64,000 nucleotides of DNA from Mesorhizobium sp. INR15 (GTDB lineage Bacteria > Pseudomonadota > Alphaproteobacteria > Rhizobiales > Rhizobiaceae), in the NCBI RefSeq assembly GCF_015500075.1, contig NZ_CP045496.1, positions 3,978,001 through 4,042,000 on the forward strand. The letters are read 5' to 3'. The notes under the pieces were generated by a model that was given only the letters and a program-made list of their open reading frames with translations, had not been told where the DNA came from and searched no databases. Position numbers and translations under genes: made by a program. Shown here piece by piece: positions 52,703 to 61,306 of this stretch (position 1 is its first letter; the number at the start of each line of letters is the position of its first letter).

Positions 52703-53530
52703 CTAGGCCGGCAGTCCGGGGCGGTCGAGTTTATTCGGCGACAGGGTGAAGATCTCGCAGCCCGTCTCGGTCACACCGATCGTGTGTTCATACTGCGCTG
52801 ACAGCGAGCGGTCGCGCGTCACCGCAGTCCACCCATCCGACAGCACTTTGACATGCGGCCGGCCGAGATTGATCATCGGCTCGACGGTGAAGATCATGCC
52901 GGGCCGCATCTCGACGCCCTCTTGGGCGCTGCCATAGTGCAGGATGTTGGGAGCGTCGTGGAACAGCTGGCCTACGCCATGGCCGCAGAAGTCGCGCACC
53001 ACCGAGCAGCGCTCGGCTTCGGCAAAAGTCTGTATGGCGGCGCCGATGGCGCCGGTGCGGGCGCCCGGGCGGATCGCCTCGATGCCGCGCATCAGGCATT
53101 CATGAGTGACCTCGAGCAGGCGCTCGGCGGCGCGCTTGATCGTGCCGACCGGGTACATGCGCGAGGAGTCGCCATGCCAGCCATCGAGGATGTAGGTGAC
53201 GTCGATGTTGACGATGTCGCCATCCTTCAATGGCTTGTTGTCGGGAATGCCATGGCAGACGACATGGTTGATCGAGGTGCAGGACGACTTGGTGTAGCCG
53301 CGATAGTTGAGTGTCGCCGGCAGCGCACCATGATCCATGCCGAATTCGAAGACGAAGCGGTCGATGGTGTCGGTGGTGACGCCCGGCTCGACCATCGGCA
53401 CCAGTTCGTCGAGGCAGCGCGCCGTGAGGTCGCAGGCCTTGCGCATGCCGGCAAAGCCGTCTTCGCCATAAAGACGGATCTGGCCGGTGTTTCTGAGCGG
53501 TGCCGTCGCGGCGTCGAGATAGGTGACCAT
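52703..53530 (-). CDS. map: Methionine aminopeptidase, type I
   Basis: 275 residues. Removes the initiator Met from new proteins. Metal ligands are visible: the Asp pair in VNIDVTYILDGWHGDSSRMY, His in CGHGVGQLFHDAPNI, Glu in IFTVEPMINLG and the last Glu in SAQYEHTIGVTETG. Backbone gene, convergent with the NTF2-like gene. ATG 53530 starts MVTYLDAATAPLR, a normal alpha-proteobacterial map start. Confidence 0.95.
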   Translation of the reverse strand: MVTYLDAATAPLRNTGQIRLYGEDGFAGMRKACDLTARCLDELVPMVEPGVTTDTIDRFVFEFGMDHGALPATLNYRGYTKSSCTSINHVVCHGIPDNKPLKDGDIVNIDVTYILDGWHGDSSRMYPVGTIKRAAERLLEVTHECLMRGIEAIRPGARTGAIGAAIQTFAEAERCSVVRDFCGHGVGQLFHDAPNILHYGSAQEGVEMRPGMIFTVEPMINLGRPHVKVLSDGWTAVTRDRSLSAQYEHTIGVTETGCEIFTLSPNKLDRPGLPA

Positions 53531-53757
53531 TCGTGTCCGTCTTGCCGGGTAGGGCTCTTACAATGAGCCGGCGTGAAAATCTTCCCAGATTTGGCATCTG
53601 AAGGCCAAAGGTTCAAGGAAGAACTGCCCGAGAGGCCGCAACAGTCGAGATATTGACGCCATATCAGCCAGCGTTTTGGCGGCTTAGCTCGGATTTCTTT
53701 CCTTTCCTGCCGCAATGGGGTAGGGCCGATCGAGATTTTCTGGAGATGCCGCCTTTC

Positions 53758-54150
53758 ATGACGGTCAAGCGCACCAGGTGGTTCGACACGCCGATCAAGG
53801 CAGCATGCTCATCGCTGATGGGCTTGGTGCTGCTGGCGCTGCTGTGCCTGGGGCAGCCTGATGTTCCAACTGTCTCAGGCGCCGCGTCGGGCGGCGCCAG
53901 CATCAGCCTGGAGCGGCACGGCGAAGCAGCGGCGCTGCTGCGGATCACCGGCAAGGCGCAGGCGCTTGAAGTTCGGGCCGGTCGACCGGTGCTGGTCAAG
54001 TACGCCAGCGGCAATCCCGCTTTGTTGCCGCCAGAAGCCGTTTTCCTTTTGCTTGGCCGGGCGTTGCCCGCCGATTCCGGCGCCGCCTTTGAGACAGTGT
54101 CCGCCCCGCAAGCGAGCGCCAACCAGCCGCGCGCGCCACCCACGGCCTGA
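53758..54150 (+). CDS. Hypothetical protein with N-terminal membrane anchor
   Basis: About 130 residues from ATG 53758. One hydrophobic segment (SSLMGLVLLALLCLGQP) follows a basic N-terminus; the rest is a small domain (LERHGEAAALLRITGKAQAL, VRAGRPVLVKYASGNPALLP) and an Ala/Pro-rich end. No family recognised. An equally long antisense frame exists, but the signal-anchor layout favours the plus strand. ATG 53746 or 53653 could also start it. Confidence 0.45.
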   Translation: MTVKRTRWFDTPIKAACSSLMGLVLLALLCLGQPDVPTVSGAASGGASISLERHGEAAALLRITGKAQALEVRAGRPVLVKYASGNPALLPPEAVFLLLGRALPADSGAAFETVSAPQASANQPRAPPTA

Positions 54151-54267
54151 TCCAGCCGGCTCCCGGCCGCACTCCACCCTCATCAATACCTTGTTCGCGC
54201 CGCGACCCGTGCGGCGGCTGTTGGCCGCGCACCGGCGCGTAGCGCGTCGTTTTCCGGAATATTGAAT

Positions 54268-54504
54268 ATGCAACGCATCAAGACATTCAAAACCCTGTCA
54301 TGTGCCGTCTCGGCCGCCCTGTTCCTTTCCATCAAGGCTTTGATCTGCATCGGAACCGTCTATTGGGCGGTCGCCGCGACGCTCGGCTTGACGGCAACGG
54401 TAGCCCTCATTCTTGGCGGTATTTTCGCCATGCCGACGCTGTTCGTTCTGATCACGGTCGTCCGCATGGCCTACGAGGCGGAGACCGATCCGGCGAACCA
54501 GTGA
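54268..54504 (+). CDS. Small two-helix membrane protein
   Basis: 78 residues from ATG 54268; TTG 54262 is an alternative. A basic start (MQRIKTFK) is followed by two hydrophobic helices, about 12-34 (VSAALFLSIKALICIGTVYW) and 38-63 (LTATVALILGGIFAMPTLFV), and a short acidic end. No family is recognised; many rhizobia have such small inner-membrane proteins. Confidence 0.5.
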   Translation: MQRIKTFKTLSCAVSAALFLSIKALICIGTVYWAVAATLGLTATVALILGGIFAMPTLFVLITVVRMAYEAETDPANQ

Positions 54505-54651
54505 CCCCGCCAACCAGTGACTGGCCGGCGCTGTGGCCGCCAGGCCGCAGGGGTGACGCAGTGACGACACATTTCCGCGCGAGAAGCGGGTCAAAGCAAC
54601 TTTTCATGACAAACGGCGTTGCTTCGGTGACGCCAGTTCGGGAGATATGGA

Positions 54652-54948
54652 ATGGACAGACTGCAATTCGAGGTGCCGGTGCGCATCGCGCCCGCCCCCG
54701 GTCTGCCAGTCGAAGAAATCTACGGCGTCGAACAGGCGCTCGATTTTCTTCAGGACTGGCCGGCGAGCCGGCAGGGTCCGGTCTACCAGAAAGCCTTCAA
54801 CGCCTGCTTCGGCGCGACCGTCGATGTGGTCAAGACAGAAGATGCCTGCCGCGCCTTCATGGCGTTCTGCCGGGTTTCGCGGCTGATGGCCAAGGACATG
54901 ATGGTTTCGCGCAAGCGCGGTGGCGAGGCGAGAACGCTGCAGCCTTGA
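54652..54948 (+). CDS. DUF982-family protein
   Basis: 98 residues. The DUF982 pattern is seen: VYGVEQALDFLQDW-like segment (IYGVEQALDFLQDWPASRQG), YQKAFNACFGATVDVVKTED and AFMAFCRVSRLMAKDM. The family is mainly rhizobial, present in many paralogues, with no known function. The start ATG 54652 follows TATGGA without a strong ribosome binding site. Confidence 0.8.
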   Translation: MDRLQFEVPVRIAPAPGLPVEEIYGVEQALDFLQDWPASRQGPVYQKAFNACFGATVDVVKTEDACRAFMAFCRVSRLMAKDMMVSRKRGGEARTLQP

Positions 54949-55114
54949 GAGGCGGATCGTTCTAGACCAGCCTGTGCAGGATCATGCAGGAAATTCGCCG
55001 ACCATGGAGCGGCGCCGATCTTGGCGCCGTTAAGCTTCCGTTTCCACCTTCGCGGCTACGCCAGTGATTGTTCAGCAATGGTTGATTCGTTGCGTCAGTC
55101 TCATGGTTCAAGAT

Positions 55115-55378
55115 ATGTCCCCAGATAAAGTGCGTGCATTCCCGATTGACCGTCAGATCTTCTTGGTCCGGGAGGTTGCCGCGACGCTCGACACTCTGCA
55201 CGGCGACACCGCGACCTCGTTCTGGAGGTCCAAGGCGTCGGAATTGCTCGACCTCATTGTCGGATCGGGCAGGGACAGGGCAGCAGCCAGTGACGAGGTT
55301 CGTAGGTTCTTCCTTGCGGTGCAGATGGAGATGTCGGCTGGTTTGGTTGCTAGCTCGGCACCAGTTCTTTCCGCTTGA
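55115..55378 (+). CDS. DUF6074-like small protein
   Basis: 87 residues from ATG 55115. PIDRQIFLVREVAATLDTLH, then ATSFWRSKASELLDLIVGSG and a final DEVRRFFLAVQMEM match the usual layout of the rhizobial DUF6074 family (V-R-x-x-A-x-x-L, W-R, V-x-x-F-x-x-x-V). These are small helical cytoplasmic proteins without known role. Confidence 0.65.
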   Translation: MSPDKVRAFPIDRQIFLVREVAATLDTLHGDTATSFWRSKASELLDLIVGSGRDRAAASDEVRRFFLAVQMEMSAGLVASSAPVLSA

Positions 55379-56080
55379 AGAAAGTATTGCCGGAAAATCC
55401 TACCGGTCAGACAGCTGCAAATGACGGCCGTCTTTTGTGACGTTGCACTAAAGTGGCGACGACATACCTTATTTGCACCACTTCAGTTTGAGATGCGTCC
55501 GCTCTCCAAGAAGCGGCAGCAGCCGAATAGGCCATCAACGTCAACGCTGGTCTCAGCTTGAACAGAAGTGGCACAAGATCGGTGTTCGCCGCCTCCCATG
55601 GCAAGCTCGCCCGGACCTGAGAGCCTTTGCCGGTAAGTATGCTGGACTTTGCCCGCGTCCTTACTCCTCTGCAGGGGAATGCGATTGCATGCGCAAAGAG
55701 TCCAGATGGCATCAACTACGCTAGGCCCGCTGCCGGGGGTAAGCCTTGGGGGTCGGCAGCGGGCCATGGCGGGAAAGCGGGTCCCGCCGGGCAGCAGGGC
55801 GCTCGCTGCCGGCTGCATTCGTAACCCGGCTTGGGTTTGATCGGCGACTTACGGATTTGTAAAGTTAGACGCGTGTGCTGACGTTCTTGGTCACTGAGAT
55901 TGGCGGCCGGGATGTCTTTTAGCAGTCACCATCCAGCAACCCAGCTTAACCAGCTATCTGTTCACAACCGGGCCGCTCAACATGTCGCCTGAAGGCGTTA
56001 ATGGAATATGAGGATTCGCTAATGCAACAAAAGACGCCTAAAAAGGGGACCAGGCTCAAACGTCACGATGGAGGAAAAAG
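55379..56080. other. 702-base intergenic region with one palindromic repeat
   Basis: No frame has family features. The region holds the inverted repeat at 55724-55765 (copy 1 of a pair); the rest shows nothing recognisable. Confidence 0.6.
55724..55765. repeat. Palindromic repeat, copy 1
   Basis: Arms GGCCCGCTGCCG (55724-55735) and CGGCAGCGGGCC (55754-55765) are perfectly inverted. A second copy with the same arms lies at 56704-56743. The spacers differ, so the arms are the conserved unit. Confidence 0.7.
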
Positions 56081-56371
56081 ATGGCTTACGGGATAGTCCA
56101 CCACTTTCCGGGTGGGACAAAGTCGCAATATGAGGCTTCGCTCGCTGCTGTGCATCCAGCAGGCGGGGCGCTGCCAAAGGGCCAGACGTTCCACGCCGCG
56201 GGGCCGTCCGCCAGTGGCTGGACGATCGTTGCGATCCACGATTCAAAAGAGAGCTGGGAGAAGTTTCGTGATGGAACCCTTATGCCCACGATGAGCAAGG
56301 GCATCAAGGGCGGCTTCGCCTCGCCACCCCAAGAGACAACATTCGAAGCTCAAAACATTCAAAAGACTTAG
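56081..56371 (+). CDS. Small ABM-like protein of unknown function
   Basis: 96 residues from ATG 56081, with GGAGGA seven bases upstream. AYGIVHHFPGGTKSQYEASL, ASGWTIVAIHDSKESWEKFR and DGTLMPTMSKGI follow a ferredoxin-like (dimeric alpha-beta barrel) layout that is frequent in rhizobial and mycobacterial small proteins. No activity is known. It stands alone between intergenic repeats. Confidence 0.72.
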   Translation: MAYGIVHHFPGGTKSQYEASLAAVHPAGGALPKGQTFHAAGPSASGWTIVAIHDSKESWEKFRDGTLMPTMSKGIKGGFASPPQETTFEAQNIQKT

Positions 56372-56782
56372 CGGGTTTCGCCTGGGAAGGAATGTGCACT
56401 GGAGCGCGGGCTACAAGCCATAGGCGATGGTTTTCGATGATCTGAAGTGTTTGGGCATCTGCGGCACTCGCGCTAACGACAGTAAAAAAGAAACGAAATT
56501 TCCAAGCTGATGGCGTTGTGTCCCTCCGGCCATACCGCCAATACTTGCGCAACTTCCACCGAGCGCAAGTGGGCTTCTCCGAAGGGCGGCAGCATTAGTT
56601 TACGAATCCGTAAGTCGCTGATCGAGCCAAGGCTATCTACAATCACTGCCGGCAGCGGATGGCACTCCCTGCCTTGGTCGGTGTCCTCCACCCGCCGAAC
56701 CTTATGGCCCGTTGCCGGAGGTGACGCACTGGCAGCGGGCCATAGGAATGGACAACACGGCTCCCCCGAGCGCTTGACCAGA
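56372..56782. other. 411-base intergenic region
   Basis: No supported gene. Only the palindromic repeat at 56704-56743 stands out. Confidence 0.55.
56704..56743. repeat. Palindromic repeat, copy 2
   Basis: Arms ATGGCCCGTTGCC (56704-56716) and GGCAGCGGGCCAT (56731-56743), 12 of 13 paired, around a 14-base spacer. Same arms as 55724-55765. Confidence 0.7.
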
Positions 56783-56932
56783 TCACGCCTTCTTCAGCCT
56801 AACGCCCGCGCCGCCGCCATTTTCCAGGATGAACTCGGCGCCGGCAGCCTCAAATGCGGCTTGTTCTGCAGCCGTCGAATACCCGGGCGCAGTTGTTTCC
56901 TTTTCGATTCTGGCAACCGCGCATCGGATGCA
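56783..56932 (-). pseudogene. C-terminal fragment of a small XRE-type regulator
   Basis: The minus-strand frame reads VARIEKETTAPGYST, then EQAAFEAAGAEFILENGGGA and GVRLKKA before a stop. This is the conserved end of short rhizobial XRE-family regulators, usually R-A-L-E-A-A-G-V-E-F-I-x-E-N-G-G-G-x-G-V-R-L-R-K. A stop at 56933-56935 cuts the frame, and the HTH half is missing. It lies 37 bases from the 3' end of tRNA-Glu. Confidence 0.65.
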
Positions 56933-56968
56933 TCAGCTTTAGATCGGCAGGAAACCGTCGGAATTTTC

Positions 56969-57043
56969 TGGTACGCCCAAGGGGAATCGAACCCCTGTTA
57001 CCGCCGTGAAAGGGCGGTGTCCTAACCGCTAGACGATGGGCGC
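56969..57043 (-). tRNA. tRNA-Glu (anticodon TTC)
   Basis: 75 bases including an encoded CCA. Acceptor stem GCGCCCA/TGGGCGT (G-T at the top pair), D-arm GTCTAGCGGTTAGGAC, anticodon arm CCGCCCTTTCACGGCGG with TTC, T-arm CAGGGGTTCGATTCCCCTT. The gene is on the minus strand; the broken XRE fragment lies just beyond its 3' end. Confidence 0.95.
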
Positions 57044-57449
57044 GCTCAGACGAAGCGGCTTATACTGGCGTTGAGCGCTACCGGCAACCCGTTAGTTGCC
57101 GCCCTGGACAACTTTTTTTCGGCCTTTGAAAACAAGGGGTTTCGCCGCTGCCGCACATTCGCGGAGTGCCGCATCATTTCGTCATTCCGGGCGAAGCAAG
57201 GAGCGCGGCGACCCGGCGCGGACTTCGAATCCATACCGCGACTCCCGAGCGTCGCAGCGGTCCAGAATTCTGCTCCGCCGCGCGCTTCGGCCAGGATCAC
57301 GGCATGGGATCCAAGGCCTCCGCGACGGACCTTCGCTCCTGCTGCGTTCTGGGACGACCAGCGGGGAGGCTTCAGCCAATCTCGGATGTTTGAGATAGTC
57401 GACCGCAACGATGTCGGCTGCCAACAGGCCGCCTCACGCCGGTTGCTCG
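57044..57449. other. 406-base intergenic region between tRNA-Glu and the M15-like gene
   Basis: No supported gene. It holds a long imperfect palindrome at 57180-57359. Confidence 0.6.
57180..57359. repeat. Long imperfect palindrome, RIME-like intergenic repeat
   Basis: The outer ends TCATTCCGGGCGAAGCAAGG and the inverse of CCTGCTGCGTTCTGGGACGA, and the inner GAATCCATACCGCGAC and the inverse of GATCACGGCATGGGATCC, match as inverted copies at roughly 70%. The whole unit is about 180 bases. Rhizobial genomes carry many such non-coding palindromic elements; whether this belongs to a named one needs a search. Confidence 0.5.
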
Positions 57450-58718
57450 TTAGCCGTCTCCGCCGCCATCACCGCCGCCGCTGCGCCTGCGGCAGCGCCA
57501 GTTCCAGTCGCGTTCGGGGCCGACGTCGACATGGACGGATTCGGTGTGGCAGTAGGTGCCGACGCCGCCACGGCCGGGCATCGTCCTGATATAGCTTGCC
57601 AGCTCCCACTTGGAGACGCCGGGGACCTGGATGTCGGCAGCGGCACAATACATGTGCAGCGAATTCTTGGCGCCGTTGGCGCGGCGGTTGCGGGCCGGGT
57701 CGCGATAGCCTGACGTCACTGTCATCTTGCGGCCGTAGTGGCCCTCGATCGTCTTCAGCACGCGCACAAGCGACGGCTTCAGGCAGGCCACGTCGACGCT
57801 TTCGTTCTGCTTCAGGAGGCCATTCGGCGCCAGCCGCGCCATGCCGGCGGCGGAGGCGACCTGATAGGAGCCGCCCGAACCCTCGTCCTCGTTGAGGTCG
57901 ACATCGCTCTCGTCATCGAGGCCGGACTTGCGCTTGATCTCGAACAGGGCGGTCTGGCGAACGCCGGGCAAGGCGTCACTGCCGGTAATATGGTTGGCAT
58001 CGCCGCCGATCGAAGCCAGTTGCACCGGCTTCTGCGCCGAACCGGCCGAGGCAAGCGTGATGATCGGCTTGGCTGCTGGCTGCGGTTTGGCCTGCGTGAC
58101 AACAGGCTGTTCGCCGGAGCGCGTGTTGATCAGTGGCGCCGGCTTGGCAGTAGCCGGGGTGGCGCCGAAGAACGAGGCGAGAAAGCCCTTTTTCTTCGGG
58201 GCGTCGGCCTGCGGCATCTCGCCAGCGGTCACATAGACCGGGTTGTCCATCGCGGGGGCGGGCGCTGCCGGCTTCGGCGCGGTCACTCCGGCGTCCGCGG
58301 CAGCGATCTTTTCGGCCACCGCGTCGGTTTGCTGGGCTGTCTGCGTCGGCTGTGTCAGCGACTGAGGCGTGTTGCCGGCGATGGTTGTGGCACCTTCCGG
58401 CGTTGTTAGCGGGAAGGCGGCTTCGGGTTTGGCCATCGGCACATAGGCGACCTGGTCGGGAAGTGCCGCATCGCCCTCGGCGGTCATGGTCATCTGCGGG
58501 CCTGACGTCATATGCGACGACGAATCGACCATGGCGACAGGCTTGACGCTGGAAGCGGCTCTTATGTCGGAAGCGGAGGCATTGTAGCCGGGCATGCCGA
58601 CCGACATGGTTGGGTCGCCGGCCGATGTGCAGGAGGCCAGGAGCAACGAGCAGAGTGCTGCGACAATGGCGCGGCGCTCTCCCTTCGCAAGGCTCAATCC
58701 TGCAGATTTCAAAGTCAA
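57450..58718 (-). CDS. Lipoprotein with peptidase M15-like (YcbK-type) C-terminal domain
   Basis: 422 residues. Signal peptide ends in lipobox LLLASC (Cys about 29). A long linker of low complexity rich in Ala, Pro and Gln (about 40-270) is followed by a zinc-peptidase-like domain: TVTSGYRDPARNRRANGAKN, H-M-Y-C-A-A-A-D (metal His and Asp in SLHMYCAAADIQVPG), and the second His in TESVHVDVGP. Such proteins are predicted murein D,D- or L,D-peptidases. The basic Gly-rich tail (RCRRRSGGGDGGGDG) is unusual. Confidence 0.88.
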   Translation of the reverse strand: MTLKSAGLSLAKGERRAIVAALCSLLLASCTSAGDPTMSVGMPGYNASASDIRAASSVKPVAMVDSSSHMTSGPQMTMTAEGDAALPDQVAYVPMAKPEAAFPLTTPEGATTIAGNTPQSLTQPTQTAQQTDAVAEKIAAADAGVTAPKPAAPAPAMDNPVYVTAGEMPQADAPKKKGFLASFFGATPATAKPAPLINTRSGEQPVVTQAKPQPAAKPIITLASAGSAQKPVQLASIGGDANHITGSDALPGVRQTALFEIKRKSGLDDESDVDLNEDEGSGGSYQVASAAGMARLAPNGLLKQNESVDVACLKPSLVRVLKTIEGHYGRKMTVTSGYRDPARNRRANGAKNSLHMYCAAADIQVPGVSKWELASYIRTMPGRGGVGTYCHTESVHVDVGPERDWNWRCRRRSGGGDGGGDG

Positions 58719-58933
58719 ATTCCCCCTCGATGTCCGGCCGGTATGTCCTTGGCGTAACGTTGGACGTCTACGTCAAAGTCACCTTTGTCTCCGATCCGGA
58801 AACGAGACCTGTGTCAAATCCGCAAGCCTGGAAGTATTTTTGCAACAGTGGTCGATTTGCAGCTTCTGGATGGTTGACGACACCATTTCGCCCGCTTTTG
58901 CCGGGCCGTCAACTCACCAGACATTACAGTCCG

Positions 58934-60769
58934 TTACACACGCACTTTCACATAGCTGCCGGGCGCATCGCCCAAGGTTTTCATATGCTTGCCGGGTTTG
59001 CGCGCAGGCACGCGGGTGCCGTCCTTGGCCTCGATCCAGCTTTGCCAGTGAGGCCACCAGGAGCCGGCGTGGTCCTTGGCTTTGGCGAACCACTGGTCAA
59101 AATCGCCCACCGGCGTGCCGCCGGTCCAGTACTGATATTTGTTCGAGGCGGGCGGGTTGACGACGCCGGCGATATGGCCTGATCCCGCCATCACGTAATC
59201 GACCTTGCCGCCGAAATATTTCGAGCCGAGAAACACCGAAAGTGCCGGCGCGATGTGATCTTCCTTGGAGGCGAGGTTGTAGATCGGAATGGTGACATCA
59301 CCGAGCGAAACGGTGCGGCCGGCCAGTTCCATCGTGCCTTGCGAGAGGTTGTTTTCGAGATAGCAGTTGCGCAGGTAGAACGAATGGTTGGCCGCGCCCA
59401 TGCGGGTCGAATCGGCGTTCCAATACAAAAGGTCGAATGGCAGGGGATCCTTGCCGCGCATGTAGTTGTTGACGACGTAGGGCCAGATCAGGTCGCCCGA
59501 CCGCAGCATGTTGAAGGCGGTCGCCATCTTGGTGCCGTCGAGATAGCCCTTTTCGTTCATGGATTTCTCGACCGCCGCGATCTGCTCCTCGTCGACGAAG
59601 ACCTTGAGGTCGCCGGCATAGGTGAAGTCGACCTGCGTTGTGAAGAAGGTCGCCGACTTGATGCGGCCGTCGCCTTCCCGAGCCATCAGTGCAAGCGCCG
59701 CGGCCAGCAGCGTGCCGCCGACGCAATAGCCGATCGCGTTGACTTCCTTCTCGCCGGTGGCCTGCTCGATCGTGTCGAGGCCGTATTGGAGGCCTTCCCT
59801 GATGTAGGCTTCCCAGCCCTTGGCGCCGTGGCGCTCGTCCGGGTTGATCCAGGAGATGACGAACACCGTGTGACCCTGCTCGATCGCCCAGCGGATGAAG
59901 GATTTCTGCGGGTTGAGATCGAGGATGTAGAACTTGTTGATCCATGGCGGGCAGATCAGCAGCGGCCGCTTCAGCACCGTCTCGGTCGAGGCATCATACT
60001 GGATGATCTCGGCGACATCGCTGCGGCCGACCACCTTGCCTGGCGTCGTGGCGATGTTCTTGCCGATCTCAAACGGCGAATAGTCCGCCTGCCGCAGTTT
60101 CAGGTCGCCTTTGCCGGCCGCGATATCCTCGGCCAGCATCTTCATGCCGCGCACCAGGTTCTCGCCGTTGGAGGCGACGGTCTCGCGAAACAGTTCCGGA
60201 TTGGTGAGAATGAAATTCGACGGCGAGATGGCGTTGGACACCTGCTTGACGTAGAAGCCGGCCTTGTGGCGGGTGTGCTCGTCCAGACCTTCGGCGTGCT
60301 CGACCAGATCGGACGCCCAGCGCGAGGTGACGAGATACGCCTGCTTCAGGAAATCGAAGAAAGCGTTGCGGCCCCATTCGGGATCGAGGAAGCGCTTGTC
60401 GCCGCGTTCCGGCTTGACCGCGTCTTCGGTGGTCTCCGCAGCATTGCCGGTGCGCTGGATGGCGTTGGCCCAGACTGTCATATAGCCGGAGAACAGCCGC
60501 GTTTGCGCCTCCAGCGCGCGTTGCGGGTCGGAAAGCCAGTATTCGCTGAGCTTCGAGAAGGTCTTCACCATGTCGACAAACGGCTCGGCGACGCTGTCGC
60601 GCACCTCGCCTTTTTCGCGCGGCTCGGCCCATGCGGAGGCCGCCTTGCCGGCCTGCTCGATCATGCGCGCCATGTTCAGGGCGAAGCGCTCCGGGTCCTT
60701 CACCAGATATTGCTCGACGGTCGAAGGCTCGTCATCTTCCGTTTTGCCCGAATCGGGTGTTTTGGACAT
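58934..60769 (-). CDS. phaC: Class I poly(3-hydroxyalkanoate) synthase
   Basis: 611 residues from ATG 60769. Polymerises 3-hydroxyacyl-CoA into storage granules. The lipase-like box with the nucleophilic Cys is GYCVGGTLLAAALALMA; the catalytic Asp is in IYNLASKEDHIAPALSVF and the His in MAGSGHIAGVVNPP. The N-terminal domain PFVDMVKTFSKLSEYWLSDP and the class I segment RPLLICPPWINKFYILDLNP are complete. Single gene here; phaAB, phaZ and phaR are not in the window. Confidence 0.95.
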   Translation of the reverse strand: MSKTPDSGKTEDDEPSTVEQYLVKDPERFALNMARMIEQAGKAASAWAEPREKGEVRDSVAEPFVDMVKTFSKLSEYWLSDPQRALEAQTRLFSGYMTVWANAIQRTGNAAETTEDAVKPERGDKRFLDPEWGRNAFFDFLKQAYLVTSRWASDLVEHAEGLDEHTRHKAGFYVKQVSNAISPSNFILTNPELFRETVASNGENLVRGMKMLAEDIAAGKGDLKLRQADYSPFEIGKNIATTPGKVVGRSDVAEIIQYDASTETVLKRPLLICPPWINKFYILDLNPQKSFIRWAIEQGHTVFVISWINPDERHGAKGWEAYIREGLQYGLDTIEQATGEKEVNAIGYCVGGTLLAAALALMAREGDGRIKSATFFTTQVDFTYAGDLKVFVDEEQIAAVEKSMNEKGYLDGTKMATAFNMLRSGDLIWPYVVNNYMRGKDPLPFDLLYWNADSTRMGAANHSFYLRNCYLENNLSQGTMELAGRTVSLGDVTIPIYNLASKEDHIAPALSVFLGSKYFGGKVDYVMAGSGHIAGVVNPPASNKYQYWTGGTPVGDFDQWFAKAKDHAGSWWPHWQSWIEAKDGTRVPARKPGKHMKTLGDAPGSYVKVRV

Positions 60770-60867
60770 GGTTCGCGGGGTTCCTCCCGAAGCGTTTTCT
60801 TGACATATTATCATGGGACATCCGACCGGGTCCAATCCCGCTCTACCTCGGCTGCCAAGGAAACAAT

Positions 60868-61260
60868 ATGACGATTAATATTGGCGAGACTGTTTTTTTC
60901 GGGGCTGGACGTTTTTGCCGCATCAGCGCGGCGATTATGTTCCTGGCCATATCTGGTTGTTCTAGCACCAATACCAATGGTTCGACGCTGGCGGGCGCGG
61001 ACACGGGTCCGAAGGACACCGGCACTTTTCCCAATCTGAACATCAAGCCGCAGGTCGCTGCGCCACAATTCACCGACGCCGAGAGGAACGCCAAGCTGGC
61101 GCAGCTGAAGTCGGACGAGCGGTCGCAGGGATCAAAGGGCGGCAGCCCGAAGACTGCGAACCAGGCCGCGTTGACCTCGCTGGCGAAAAAACATGGCGGT
61201 GACACGCTGAAGCAGATTGAAGGCAAATGCGACCCCGCCCTCGACCCTACCTGCAAATAA
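60868..61260 (+). CDS. Small lipoprotein of unknown function
   Basis: 130 residues from ATG 60868 with AAGGAA upstream. Lipobox FLAISGCSS (Cys about 31) after a hydrophobic segment. The mature part is polar, Lys/Gln/Ala-rich, with QFTDAERNAKLAQLKSDERS and KHGGDTLKQIEGKCDPALDP. No family recognised. It is divergent from phaC and about 50 bases before the aminotransferase gene. Confidence 0.75.
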   Translation: MTINIGETVFFGAGRFCRISAAIMFLAISGCSSTNTNGSTLAGADTGPKDTGTFPNLNIKPQVAAPQFTDAERNAKLAQLKSDERSQGSKGGSPKTANQAALTSLAKKHGGDTLKQIEGKCDPALDPTCK

Positions 61261-61306
61261 GTATATAGCGCGCGCCCAACGCCTCCCGTCGATGTCTGGA
61301 ACTGCC

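Noticed and set aside
53664..54143. 159-codon minus-strand frame opposite the anchored hypothetical protein
   Set aside because: The plus-strand frame has a signal-anchor layout; the minus one is Ser/Pro/Arg-rich without structure. Not certain.
59255..60871. 538-codon open frame on the plus strand
   Set aside because: Antisense shadow of phaC, without recognisable motifs.
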